DNA from: Chthonomonadia bacterium
GTDB lineage: Bacteria > Armatimonadota > HRBIN16
Length of the DNA: 64,000 nt
Assembly: GCA_013314755.1 (NCBI GenBank)
Contig: JABUFA010000011.1
Location: forward strand, 40,250 to 104,249
Reading direction: 5' to 3'
Below the pieces are notes generated by a model. The model was not told the origin of the DNA. It was given only the letters and a program-made list of their open reading frames with translations, and made no database searches. The position numbers and the translations under genes were made by a program. Positions 17,619-26,896 of this stretch are shown piece after piece. Position 1 is the first letter of the stretch; each line of letters opens with the position of its first letter.

Positions 17619-20600
17619 TTATTCGTCCCCAATCATGCCGAAGTTGCGAACCAGGATGCCGAAGTCAAACAGGGTGACCTCTTCATCCCCATCCAGGTCG
17701 GCATTTGGGTTCCATCCGCTATCGCCCGGCATTGTGCCAAAGGCGGCAACCAGCGCACCGAAGTCAAACAGGGTGACCTCGTTGTCCCCGTCCACGTCGC
17801 CGTTCACCAGGCTGAAGTTCACCGTGACGTCGCCGGTGATGGAGATACTGCCGCGCGTCTGGCGGAGCCAGTGCGATACCTTCGCCGCCACGTCAAACGT
17901 GCCGTTCAACGTGGTGCTGAAAGCGTAAGCCCCGTTGTCTTCCAGACCCACCACATGCGTCTCCAGCGGAGTGGTGTCGCCCGGATTGCGGACCTCAATG
18001 GTTGCCGAGAAATCGGCTGGGTTGCCGCCGAAGTCCTGCAACTCCACCCTGCCCGACACCGTGCGCGAACTGGCGCCAACCGTCAGCGTGCCCGTGCCGC
18101 TACTGGGGTTCAGCGGGTCGTCACCCGCAAATGCCACATCAATCGGATGCGCCCCCAGCGAAGCGCCAGCGGGGATGGTGTAGTTGAGGCTGGCAACGCC
18201 ATCCGAACCAGTGACTGCGTTGCCCACCGATGAGCCGTCCACTTTGAAGCTGAGCGTGCGCCCCACAATCAGTGCGCCGTCATGGGTGCGCGTGAGCTTC
18301 GCGCTCAGCGTTACCGTCTCTCCTCGCGTGCCCGAGACGTTGGACACGGTGACGGTGGTGTTGGCATATCGGCGGAAGGTTGCGGTGTCGGTCGTGCCGT
18401 GATAGATGCTGTCGCCCGCAAACGATGCGCTCATCGGGCGGTTGCCCAGTGCTCCTGAGCTGACCGTCCACGAACGGGTCGCCACCCCCGAGCTGCTGGT
18501 GGTGGCAGAGCCTGCAGATGTGCCGTCTACCGTGAAACTCACCGACCTGCCGCCAACTGCGGCGTTGTCCACCACGCGGCGCAGGGTAGCTTTCAGAGTG
18601 GTGGACTGCCCGATCGTGCCCGAGGCGTTGTCCAGTTCCAGCACGGTGAGGTATTTGGTGGCAACGGTGTATTGTGGGCTGTAGCTCCAGTTGCCCGCCA
18701 CATCACGCGCCGCGAACTGTATCTTGTTCTGCGTTGCGCTCTGCTGGTTGAAAGGCACATCGCTGGCAGTGATGGTCTGGAAGGCGGTCGTGCCGTCCGA
18801 GCCGGTGATGGCGGTGCTGTACCAGCTGCTCCAGGTAGAGCCTCCGTCGGTGGAGTAGCGATACCATCCCAGCACGGAGGTCGCCAGCCCCGACAGCACG
18901 TCCCTGACCTGCACCGTGCAGGTGGGGGTCAGCCCTGCGTAGCCGACTCCAGCAATGGTGAAGTTCTGCCAGTCCTGCGGAGCGGTCAGGTCGATCTTGA
19001 TAACCTGCCAGCCGCTATCGCTGTAGTTGCCTGCGCGGTCGTAGGCGCGGAAGTAGATCTGGTTCTGTCCACCGCCGCCTTCCTGGTTGAAGGGCACGCT
19101 CGAGGCGTAAATCCATTCCAGGTCGGTGGAGCCGTTGGAGGCATACGTGCCGCAGGAATAAGGACCCTGCACCCCGGTGCCAGATGTCCAGTACCAGTAG
19201 TACAGCCCCGAGGTATTCAATCCCGACAGAACATCCTGTACCTTAATCCAGCAATTTGGCACGGGGTCGTTTGTCCAGTCGGGCCACAGGTCCTGCCAGT
19301 TCGTGGGAGCCGTACCGTCCACGATGATGGTGTTGGTCACGGAGGCGGTTCCGCCGTTGATGGAGGCGACCTCAAACCGAACGTTCTTGCTGCCCTCGGT
19401 GATTCCGCGCAGGCTCCACACCAGCCGACGCCAGTAGCCGGCAGGGATGTTGCCCATGTTGGTGGTTTGCTCGCCGGCGAAGTAGAAGCTTTCCTCCGCT
19501 CCGTTGGGCGCATAGCGCACGTAGGTCATGCCATTCAACGAGATGCCGGAAGAGAGCAGGTCGATGTCGCCCAGCACCCCCGACGCCACAAATGAGTCGG
19601 CGCGGGCCCAGCCCGTGACGTCAAAGTCCACACTGGGTTTGACCGCGACAGGCGTGCTGAAGGAGAGGGTGATATTGGGATTCACCGGTCCGTAGACGGC
19701 GTGCACTGCGACCGCCCATGCCTGCGAACTGCCTTCGTTCTGCGCGTAGGTGTATACCTTGATACGGTAATCGCCCGCCTGCGCGTTGGTGACGTTGATG
19801 ACCTCCACATTGTCCCGTGAGGAAACCGACCACCACTCCCCGCTGGCGCCGCTGCCGAACGGCGCACGGTCCAGGTAGAGGTCCAGGTCGTTCTTGAGCG
19901 CAATACTGCCACCGGAAGGTGCAGGCGCGTCGGGATAGACCAGCACCACGCGCAGGAGGCTGGCATTCTGAGGCAGGTTGAAGTCCACCGTGCGCAGGTC
20001 GCCTGTGCCACCGTTACCCCACCACCAGGTATACCACCAGCCATCTAAGCTGTAGTGTGACAGCATGGCATCTACCTTGCCTCTGCCCTGAGCAGTGCTG
20101 GAGTGTCCGAGGTTGATGGTGTTGGCGAGAATGACCGCTTTGGTCGCCCACGCGGGCATGTTGAAGTGCCCAATCATCCCCGCCACCAGACCGGCAACGT
20201 GGGGCGCCGCCATGGATGTGCCTGACCATCCGTACCTGTAACCATTGTTACTGGTGTTGCTGGTGGAGTCGATCCATGAGCCGGGCGCGACCACATCGGG
20301 TTTGACCCGGCTATCGCCGGTCGGACCGCGCGAGGAGTAGTCCGTTACCTGGTCCACGTAGCCGGCATTGTTATCGTAGATGGCGCCAATGGTAAATGCC
20401 CCTTTGGCTACGCCCGGTCCGCCGATGGTGCCTCCGCTGGGTCCGTCGTTACCAGCGGAAATGACCGGCACAATGCCCAGCTGGAACAGCTCATCCACCT
20501 TGCGCGACTGCGAGTCGGTGCCAGTCAGGTTGGTGCCGCCGAACCCACCGCTGTAGTTGAACACCTGCCTGCGGTAACGGTCCTCCCTGCCTTGCATGTC

Positions 20601-21902
20601 CAGCAAGCCTTGCGACACCGAATCGCCTTCGGATACTGCGCGTCCATCTGCAGCGAGGCGAAACACCTTGCTGACCAGCAGGTCGAAACCGTCCACATTG
20701 GTGTCCTGAACACCCTGAGCGGTGCCGCGATAGCGCGCCTGCGCCACGCCTTCGCCGATGAACGTGCCCAGCACGTGCGTGCCGTGACCATGCTGGTCGT
20801 CCCACACGTTGGTTTCGGTGGTGCGGTTGTAACCCGCAGTACCCCCGATAATGTTGCCGAAGTCCCAGTGGTAGATATTGAAACCGCTGTCCATCTCTCC
20901 CACCTTGATGGACCTGCCGCCTTCGGGGCGACCGTCATGCTGGTAATACCATAGCAGGTCGGCGTTGATGGACGCCTGGGACTGCGTGTGGTGCGCCACA
21001 CTCTGGCGTATCGGCTCCACGAACAGCACCGCGTCCATGTCCAGCAAACGGTTCACCGTCGCCGCGTCCGCCACCACCGGAAGCACCGCCAGCGAGGGGT
21101 CATACGCGCCCGTCTGCTCCACCATGCCCGCGATTGCCTCGCGTGCCGCTTCGTCGTGACCGAACAGGTTCACATACAGCCAGACGCGCTCGCCGGTGGT
21201 GTCGCCCATGAACATCCGAAGGTCAGGGTCTAACTTCTGCACCGGGTAGGGCTGACCCACCCAGCGCACCTGCGGATGCTGTGCCACCGCGTTGAGCTGC
21301 GCCACCGGGATGCGCGCCTGATAGGCGGTGTAGGGGTAGAAGCCCAGCAGTTTCACGCCGCGCTCCTCCAGCCATGCCTGCAGACCTTCGTCCAGCCTGC
21401 CGTTAAGCAGGATGAGTGCATACACAGTGGGCTGAACGCCTGTTGTCTGCGTGGAGAGCTGTTCGGCACGCTGTCGCGCCAGCTGTGCCAGCGCAGGTTG
21501 CAGTTTTTCGCCCTCTGGGGGCGTGTATTCGCCGCTGAGAAAAGCCAGTGCCACCTTCTCGCCCTTGGTGCCAAAGGGGAGCGGGAAGCGACCGGCTTCT
21601 ATCACGCCTTCCCTGCCCATCGCTCGTCCTTCCTGCAGGTATTCAGGACCGACGGCTCGGTTGGGGTTGGCGATTTCAGGTCGGGTATGTGCCACAGAGG
21701 TCTGATATTCGGGGGGAGGGGTCATTCCGGGCATGGCGAACAGCATATCCAGCGGGCTGCCCGGAACGAGCAAGAGGGGTGGTGTCGAAGAAGGAGCAGA
21801 CTCTTTCTTCAGTTGAGCGTGTGCCAGTGGCATCAGGCTGAGCGCCAGTAGGGCAGCAACAGCCCATGCCACAGGCAAGAACCTGTGTGCTCTGATTGTC
21901 AT
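17619..21902 (-). CDS. Giant secreted subtilisin-like serine protease with Ig-like repeats and dockerin-like tail
   Basis: 1427 residues. A signal peptide runs MTIRAHRFLPVAWAVAALLA through LMPLAHAQ. A pro-region of about 300 residues precedes a peptidase S8 domain whose triad is visible: Asp near 337 (VGEMDSGFN), His near 371 (DQHGHGTHVLG) and Ser near 562 (GWSGTSMAAPHVAGL). The oxyanion-region VISAGNDGPSGG is also present. After the catalytic part come beta-rich domains, two related segments with SGLxTSxLxWYRYSTDGGST-type sequence, and two bacterial Ig-like repeats (SGTIGQSTTLKATL and SGTRGETVTLSAKL). A carboxypeptidase-regulatory-like domain follows, then two dockerin-like repeats at the C terminus. 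A sigma-54-type promoter lies about 110 bases upstream. Likely role is extracellular protein degradation; surface attachment by the tail is inference. Confidence 0.93.
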   Translation of the reverse strand: MTIRAHRFLPVAWAVAALLALSLMPLAHAQLKKESAPSSTPPLLLVPGSPLDMLFAMPGMTPPPEYQTSVAHTRPEIANPNRAVGPEYLQEGRAMGREGVIEAGRFPLPFGTKGEKVALAFLSGEYTPPEGEKLQPALAQLARQRAEQLSTQTTGVQPTVYALILLNGRLDEGLQAWLEERGVKLLGFYPYTAYQARIPVAQLNAVAQHPQVRWVGQPYPVQKLDPDLRMFMGDTTGERVWLYVNLFGHDEAAREAIAGMVEQTGAYDPSLAVLPVVADAATVNRLLDMDAVLFVEPIRQSVAHHTQSQASINADLLWYYQHDGRPEGGRSIKVGEMDSGFNIYHWDFGNIIGGTAGYNRTTETNVWDDQHGHGTHVLGTFIGEGVAQARYRGTAQGVQDTNVDGFDLLVSKVFRLAADGRAVSEGDSVSQGLLDMQGREDRYRRQVFNYSGGFGGTNLTGTDSQSRKVDELFQLGIVPVISAGNDGPSGGTIGGPGVAKGAFTIGAIYDNNAGYVDQVTDYSSRGPTGDSRVKPDVVAPGSWIDSTSNTSNNGYRYGWSGTSMAAPHVAGLVAGMIGHFNMPAWATKAVILANTINLGHSSTAQGRGKVDAMLSHYSLDGWWYTWWWGNGGTGDLRTVDFNLPQNASLLRVVLVYPDAPAPSGGSIALKNDLDLYLDRAPFGSGASGEWWSVSSRDNVEVINVTNAQAGDYRIKVYTYAQNEGSSQAWAVAVHAVYGPVNPNITLSFSTPVAVKPSVDFDVTGWARADSFVASGVLGDIDLLSSGISLNGMTYVRYAPNGAEESFYFAGEQTTNMGNIPAGYWRRLVWSLRGITEGSKNVRFEVASINGGTASVTNTIIVDGTAPTNWQDLWPDWTNDPVPNCWIKVQDVLSGLNTSGLYYWYWTSGTGVQGPYSCGTYASNGSTDLEWIYASSVPFNQEGGGGQNQIYFRAYDRAGNYSDSGWQVIKIDLTAPQDWQNFTIAGVGYAGLTPTCTVQVRDVLSGLATSVLGWYRYSTDGGSTWSSWYSTAITGSDGTTAFQTITASDVPFNQQSATQNKIQFAARDVAGNWSYSPQYTVATKYLTVLELDNASGTIGQSTTLKATLRRVVDNAAVGGRSVSFTVDGTSAGSATTSSSGVATRSWTVSSGALGNRPMSASFAGDSIYHGTTDTATFRRYANTTVTVSNVSGTRGETVTLSAKLTRTHDGALIVGRTLSFKVDGSSVGNAVTGSDGVASLNYTIPAGASLGAHPIDVAFAGDDPLNPSSGTGTLTVGASSRTVSGRVELQDFGGNPADFSATIEVRNPGDTTPLETHVVGLEDNGAYAFSTTLNGTFDVAAKVSHWLRQTRGSISITGDVTVNFSLVNGDVDGDNEVTLFDFGALVAAFGTMPGDSGWNPNADLDGDEEVTLFDFGILVRNFGMIGDE

Positions 21903-22020
21903 TTCTGGTCTCCCTTCCTGGGCGATGCGTGCCGCTCTGCCGGCACCTGGTTGAGCAGCGAGGCTTCACCCGGACATATTTGAACGTGTGACGTTGACCG
22001 ATATCTCCAACCAGTAATAG

Positions 22021-22036
22021 TGCAAGATTCGTGCCA
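22021..22036 (-). promoter_or_regulatory. Sigma-54-type (-24/-12) promoter of the subtilase gene
   Basis: Read on the minus strand, TTGGCACG-AATC-TTGCA matches the RpoN consensus TGGCACG-N4-TTGCW at every fixed position with correct spacing. The start site would be near 22010, about 108 bases before the subtilase ATG. RpoN itself and an activator are not in the window. The surrounding 21903-22290 gap holds no gene; 22040-22130 is strikingly AT-rich. Confidence 0.65.
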
Positions 22037-22138
22037 AATCCTGCGTTTTTGAGGATTCTGAAAAGTTTTTTTTAGAAAAATTTCTTCTCCTCAAAATTAA
22101 TGTAATAACTAACGACAACATAATGACGTGTGATGCTG

Positions 22139-22170
22139 TCTGGATGTTGTCGGGAGTGGCGACATCCAGA
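22139..22170. promoter_or_regulatory. Inverted repeat, candidate enhancer-binding site
   Basis: Nine-base perfect arms, TCTGGATGT and ACATCCAGA, separated by 14 bases. They lie about 130-160 bases upstream of the predicted sigma-54 start, the usual distance for an activator site. A terminator for the nucleotidyltransferase gene is the alternative, but there is no T-run on the minus-strand side. Confidence 0.4.
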
Positions 22171-22290
22171 GGGGTAGATAAAGTAAAGCGGTAGGACGTT
22201 AAGTTGATTCCGGTGGACAGTCCGAAGCAATGTGGTCGAACAGGACACCCCCTCACTTCGTTCAGCGCAACATATGCCTATCTTGAACCG

Positions 22291-23676
22291 TTACCAGCCG
22301 TAGCGCTCGGGTCCCCAGTCTTTCTCGATCAGTTCCTGCTTCAGCAGTATCAGCTTCCGACTGGGCACGTCCTCATAGACCACCACGCCCGGACCGATGC
22401 AGGTATACGCGCCGATTTTCACCCCCGGCTGGGTAATCACGTTGACGCCCGTCCTGCTGAAGTCGCCAAAATAGGTGGCGTCTGCACCGTGTGTGGGAAA
22501 TTCGCGCCTCCCTTTGATGCGATGAATGGTTTCGCCATCGTCAAAGCGCAGGGTGCCGCACACCGTCGCCGCGCCGATGTCCACCGACTGCCCGACCACG
22601 CCAGAAATCTCGCAGTAGTGGTACAGGTACGCGCCGTCGAACATCACGCCGTCCAGCTCCGCGCCATGTCCCACGATGCACCGGTTGCCCACCACGCTGT
22701 ATGCGCCCACCAGGCAATAGTCGCTGACGCGGGTATGGTCGCCAATGGCTACCGCCCTGCCCACAATCGCGCCGTTGACCACCCGCGCTCCTCTGCCGAT
22801 GAACACGTTGCCCTCAATCACCACCCGGTTGCCGATTTCGCTTCCCTCGCCCAGCACCACGTGTCCGCGTATCTCCGCGCCGTCATGGATTCGCGCTGTC
22901 GGGTGGACTATGCTTGCCTGCAGGTTACGGCTCATTTCATCCAGCACGCGCCGGTTCGCCTCCAGAATGTGCCAGGGCTTGTCCATATCCACCAGGTAGC
23001 CCTCCACCTCCACCGCCAGCACCTCTTCGCCGTCGTCAATCAACGTCTGCACGCTCTGCGCCAGCTCCGCCTCGGCGGGAGGCATTCCTCCCACCGGCAC
23101 GTAGGTCATGATGCCCGGATTGTTCAGGATGGCGGGAACGGCTTTCGGGGTGAAGGCGTACATACCACATAAACGGTGCTCACAGTCCCGGCTGTGTCCT
23201 TCCACATACTGGATGCGTCCCCCGTCCACCTTTGCCCCCAGCCAATCGGTCGGTCGCTCCGGGGGAGTGATCGGCTGCACCAGTGCGACCGCTGCTGCAT
23301 CACCACCCCGTGCAACCTCCAGAAAACGGCTGACGGTAGCCTGTGTGGTAACCACGTCGCCATAGAACACCGCGAAGGGTTGTTGCGCATCCAGCAGGGG
23401 CAATGCAGACTGGATGCAAACCGCTGTGCCCGGCGTGCCCTGTACGCTCACATAGGCGATTTCCAGACCGTCCAGCCCATGCAGGGCAGAGCGCACCGAG
23501 CCGGTGTGCACACCAACCACCACCACGGCGCGACGGATACCTGCCTCGCGAATCTGTTCTGCCAGCCGGCGGACGGCAGGCTTGTTCACCACGGGTGTTG
23601 CGCACTTGTTGCGCACCTCGTTGTAGGGCCAGAAGCGGGTTCCTGCCCCCGCGCATAGCACAATCGCCTGTTCCAT
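22291..23676 (-). CDS. Sugar-1-phosphate nucleotidyltransferase with left-handed beta-helix domain
   Basis: 461 residues, GlmU-like in architecture. The N-terminal nucleotidyltransferase domain starts MEQAIVLCAGAGTRFWPYNE with the nucleotide loop CAGAGTRFWP and the sugar-activating NKCATPVVNKP. FAVFYGDVVTT carries the metal-binding Asp region. From about residue 260, hexapeptide repeats form a left-handed helix (IVHPTARIHDGAEIRGHVVL, GEGSEIGNRVVIEGNVFIG, IGAYTCIGPGVVV). It would make an NDP-sugar for cell-envelope polysaccharides; the second domain may carry an acyl- or acetyltransferase activity. The substrate is uncertain. GGAGGAG lies directly before the ATG at 23676; a GTG 15 bases upstream lacks such a site. 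DUF5107 and capA genes follow in the same direction upstream. Confidence 0.85.
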   Translation of the reverse strand: MEQAIVLCAGAGTRFWPYNEVRNKCATPVVNKPAVRRLAEQIREAGIRRAVVVVGVHTGSVRSALHGLDGLEIAYVSVQGTPGTAVCIQSALPLLDAQQPFAVFYGDVVTTQATVSRFLEVARGGDAAAVALVQPITPPERPTDWLGAKVDGGRIQYVEGHSRDCEHRLCGMYAFTPKAVPAILNNPGIMTYVPVGGMPPAEAELAQSVQTLIDDGEEVLAVEVEGYLVDMDKPWHILEANRRVLDEMSRNLQASIVHPTARIHDGAEIRGHVVLGEGSEIGNRVVIEGNVFIGRGARVVNGAIVGRAVAIGDHTRVSDYCLVGAYSVVGNRCIVGHGAELDGVMFDGAYLYHYCEISGVVGQSVDIGAATVCGTLRFDDGETIHRIKGRREFPTHGADATYFGDFSRTGVNVITQPGVKIGAYTCIGPGVVVYEDVPSRKLILLKQELIEKDWGPERYGW

Positions 23677-23734
23677 CGCTCCTCCTCGCACCTCGTTCAG
23701 GATGACACTCGTTGCGCAGAGTGCGGACCGAGAT

Positions 23735-26700
23735 TCACCCCTTATAACAAGTCATTTCCTCCTCCAGCCGGGCGACCTCCTGTGCCACCCCTTCCTGAAC
23801 GCACCGCCTGTCCGCCTCTTCCTGCCTTCCCAGCAGGCGCAACGCCATGACCTGATGCGCTCGCTCCCTATCGGTATAGGCGACACAGCGCGCCTCCTCC
23901 TGCCAGCAGCTCGCAGCGAACTCCTCCTGTCCCAGCTTGCTTGCTGCCAATCCTGCCCAGAAGAGGGGCACTGCGTCGGCGGGGCGGGCTGGTTTGCCCA
24001 CCGCCAGATGATGTGGGTACTCCAGCGCGGCTTGGAAGTGCTGAAGCGCACTCTGCCAGTCTCCCTCTCGCGCCAGCTGTTTTCCCCTGCCCAGATGTGC
24101 GCCAACCCAGATGGGGCGGGTGGATGTTTCACCTTCGGCTACGTGAAACGTGCGCGACCCTAACACCTGTATCGCCTCTTCGTATTGTTCGGTCTCCACC
24201 AGCAGGCTGGCAAGGGATTGCGCCATGCGATTCTCGTGCAGAACGCTTTGGTCTGCCTGCCGGAGCCAGCTCAGCCGGGTGTGGGCATCCACCCCCGCGC
24301 GTCGAGCAACGCTATCGCGCTCCAGCCACAGGTAATGGTCACCGGGAGCAACGCGGATAGCCTGTTCGTAATACCGCAGGGCGAGGTCATGCGCCCCCAT
24401 CTGCGCCGATAGCACCAGCCCGATGTTTCGGTACAGGGGAGCTGGCGCGGGAAAGGAGGCAGGGCACGGCTTTTGCAAGCACCGCTCCGCCAGCGCGGAG
24501 ATGTCGGACTCCTCAGCAGATACCTGCGCATCTATCGCCCGGAGCCACTCCTGCAGAGCCTCCTGCCACTGGCGATGCCCTGCCAGCCAGTTCCCCAGCG
24601 CGTAATGCGCCAGCGCGTCATCGGGGCGGAGGTTCAGCACCTCGCGCAGGGCGAAATAGTCCTCCAGCCGCCACGGGAAGAGATATTCGGCATCACTGCG
24701 CCATGCGAGCAGGCTGTGCTCCACCGCCTGCGCCGGCAAGCCCTTCTTCACATAAGCCAGCGCGAGCAGATAGTGCCTCATCGCCGTTTCGGGCATCTGC
24801 AGGCGGGCGGGTGATTCCAGAATACGGATGGCGTCGTTCGGACAGCCAGCGTTCAGATAGTCGCAGGCGACCTCTTCAAAGGCGTGCGGCTGGCTTGTCA
24901 TCGGGCTGAGCAGGTTCACCGCATCCCCCTCAGGGGTAACAGGCGTGCTCAGGAACGCCTCCGTGCGCAGAAGCGGTTCCAAAGGCATTAGCAGATGCAC
25001 CTGCAGACGCACCTGTGACGCCTCCTCCAGTTCGCCGCGCAGGCGCAGGACAGCTGCACGAAGCATCCACGCCTTGATGTCCGCCGCGTTATACAGCAGA
25101 GCCTCAGCGAACAGGTCATCTGCCTGCGCCAGGTCGCCCCGTCGCATCGCGCATATTCCCAGCAGATAGAACGCCAGCCCGCGATAGGTCGCACTCCGAC
25201 GGAGCGGATAGAGCCACTCCTCCGCTTCCGTCTCCTTTGAGCCAGCCATCAGGCACAGTGCGCGCACGTACATGGCTTCCTCGTTCTGGGGGTCGCGCTG
25301 GAGGGCGCGTTCGGTGTACTGCAGGCACTCTTCCAGCCTGCCTTCCTCCAGACAGATTCGGGCAAGGGCGTTCAGCGCGGGCAGGTAGTCGGGCAGATTC
25401 TGCAACGCCTGTCGGTACTTTGCCTCCGCTTCGTCCAGCAAGGCGGCGCGCTCCAGAGCATCGCCCTGCAGGAACAGGCTCTGCGCATCCTCGCCCGATG
25501 GGGGAGGCGATATGATTGCCTGTTCGCGCTGGGGGGTAGGATTGGCGATTGCTTCCAGCAGGCTCTCGCGCCCCGCGGTGGCGATGGTCACCCGGAGAGG
25601 CAATTCAGGAGGCTGGGGCAGGGTGAACCGCCAGCTAACGGGGCGTTCGGGATACAGGTCTACCCGCTGTTCGTGCACCACGTCCTCGCCATACTGCAGA
25701 ATCAGCCGACTGTCCGGGCGCGGCGCGGTGCTGTGGAAGCGTACGATAAGTTGCTGTCCCTCCAGGGTCACTCCGAGCGCGCCCTCGCGATTCGCCGAGT
25801 TTACCGTTCCCGCCAGCCCGCGAACGGGGAACCATGCCTCCTGCCAGCACTCTAAGGCGTGCGGGGGTATCCAGTGCCAGATGCTCTGGTCCTCAAAGCG
25901 TCCCGTTTGAATCTCCACATAGGGAACGCCGCCGTCGTGCAGTCGCTCCGCCCAGACCATCCCGTCATCCGCCGTGCCCCAGGTGAAGAGTTTTCTGCCG
26001 CACGCATCGCGCGGGTCGGCAACGTGCAAGAGTCCCGCATCCGCTCTCAGGTCGTATCCGCCGAAGAAATCGCCCCGAAAGTTGTGCGCGAAGACGCTGG
26101 ATGCGCTGTCGTAGCTGCGGTAAAGGCTCAGGTCGGTGCCGTCTTCGGTGATGGGGAAGGGCAGGGTGGCGCGCGCCTCGCTCAGGTCGCCCTCCCAGTT
26201 GCGCACCGAATCGGCGGGCAGTATCCACTTCCATTCCTCATGGGCAGAGACAGCGCAGTTCGTCCAGAAGTAGAAGCGTTTCTTTAACTCCGTACGGTTG
26301 AACAGGCGAATGTCGGTTTCCATCAGCGCACGGTCGGGATAGAGGCTGATGCCCACCGTCCACATCATGCGGGTGCGCCGACAGATTTCGCCGAGCCAGA
26401 TGGTGGCTTTCTCGCCCTCCTCTCTGGGATACGCGAGACTATACCACACCGGCTGATGGGTGGTGTAGCGATGCCCGATGGGGAAGTTGAATTCAATACC
26501 GCCAGCAATCCACGCCCCGGTCAATCCGATGAGCGCAGGCTTGATGGACGGCGGCTGATGCAGACATTCGCGCCCGGCTATCTTATCATAAAGCGACCAC
26601 ACACGCCCGCCCAGCTCGGGCAGTACGGTCACTCGCAGGTAGGGGTTCTCCATGCACAGCGCACGGTACTGGCGCGGCTCGGCTTCATCGCCCAGCTGGT

Positions 26701-26821
26701 CGAGCAGGGGATAGGGATACACCGCCCAGTAGCCTTTGCGCTGGAAGGGCGGATAGGGATTGGGCTTGCCCACCGGATAGGTGGGGATGGTAATGGTTTC
26801 TTCCCACAGATGAACCGGCAT
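23735..26821 (-). CDS. DUF5107 and tetratricopeptide-repeat protein
   Basis: 1028 residues without signal peptide. The N-terminal half (from MPVHLWEETITIPTYPVGKP through about residue 330) matches DUF5107, a galactose-mutarotase-like beta-sandwich seen in sugar-active proteins: YRALCMENPYLRVTVLPELG, GGRVWSLYDKIAGRE, GIEFNFPIGH, RTELKKRFYFWTNCAVSAHE. From about residue 440 onward at least ten TPR-like helical pairs are visible (LQNLPDYLPALNALARICLE, LQYTERALQRDPQNEEAMYV, DLALRYYEQAIRVAPGDHYL). Function is not established; in related genomes such proteins sit beside glycosidase genes. Here the neighbours are a sugar nucleotidyltransferase and CapA. ATG at 26821. Confidence 0.88.
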   Translation of the reverse strand: MPVHLWEETITIPTYPVGKPNPYPPFQRKGYWAVYPYPLLDQLGDEAEPRQYRALCMENPYLRVTVLPELGGRVWSLYDKIAGRECLHQPPSIKPALIGLTGAWIAGGIEFNFPIGHRYTTHQPVWYSLAYPREEGEKATIWLGEICRRTRMMWTVGISLYPDRALMETDIRLFNRTELKKRFYFWTNCAVSAHEEWKWILPADSVRNWEGDLSEARATLPFPITEDGTDLSLYRSYDSASSVFAHNFRGDFFGGYDLRADAGLLHVADPRDACGRKLFTWGTADDGMVWAERLHDGGVPYVEIQTGRFEDQSIWHWIPPHALECWQEAWFPVRGLAGTVNSANREGALGVTLEGQQLIVRFHSTAPRPDSRLILQYGEDVVHEQRVDLYPERPVSWRFTLPQPPELPLRVTIATAGRESLLEAIANPTPQREQAIISPPPSGEDAQSLFLQGDALERAALLDEAEAKYRQALQNLPDYLPALNALARICLEEGRLEECLQYTERALQRDPQNEEAMYVRALCLMAGSKETEAEEWLYPLRRSATYRGLAFYLLGICAMRRGDLAQADDLFAEALLYNAADIKAWMLRAAVLRLRGELEEASQVRLQVHLLMPLEPLLRTEAFLSTPVTPEGDAVNLLSPMTSQPHAFEEVACDYLNAGCPNDAIRILESPARLQMPETAMRHYLLALAYVKKGLPAQAVEHSLLAWRSDAEYLFPWRLEDYFALREVLNLRPDDALAHYALGNWLAGHRQWQEALQEWLRAIDAQVSAEESDISALAERCLQKPCPASFPAPAPLYRNIGLVLSAQMGAHDLALRYYEQAIRVAPGDHYLWLERDSVARRAGVDAHTRLSWLRQADQSVLHENRMAQSLASLLVETEQYEEAIQVLGSRTFHVAEGETSTRPIWVGAHLGRGKQLAREGDWQSALQHFQAALEYPHHLAVGKPARPADAVPLFWAGLAASKLGQEEFAASCWQEEARCVAYTDRERAHQVMALRLLGRQEEADRRCVQEGVAQEVARLEEEMTCYKG

Positions 26822-26896
26822 ATAGATACCCCCGACAGCTAAGGTGAACCCAGTATAGCAGGAACCCGAACGGCGTGCAACACGCCCTCTGAGCGG

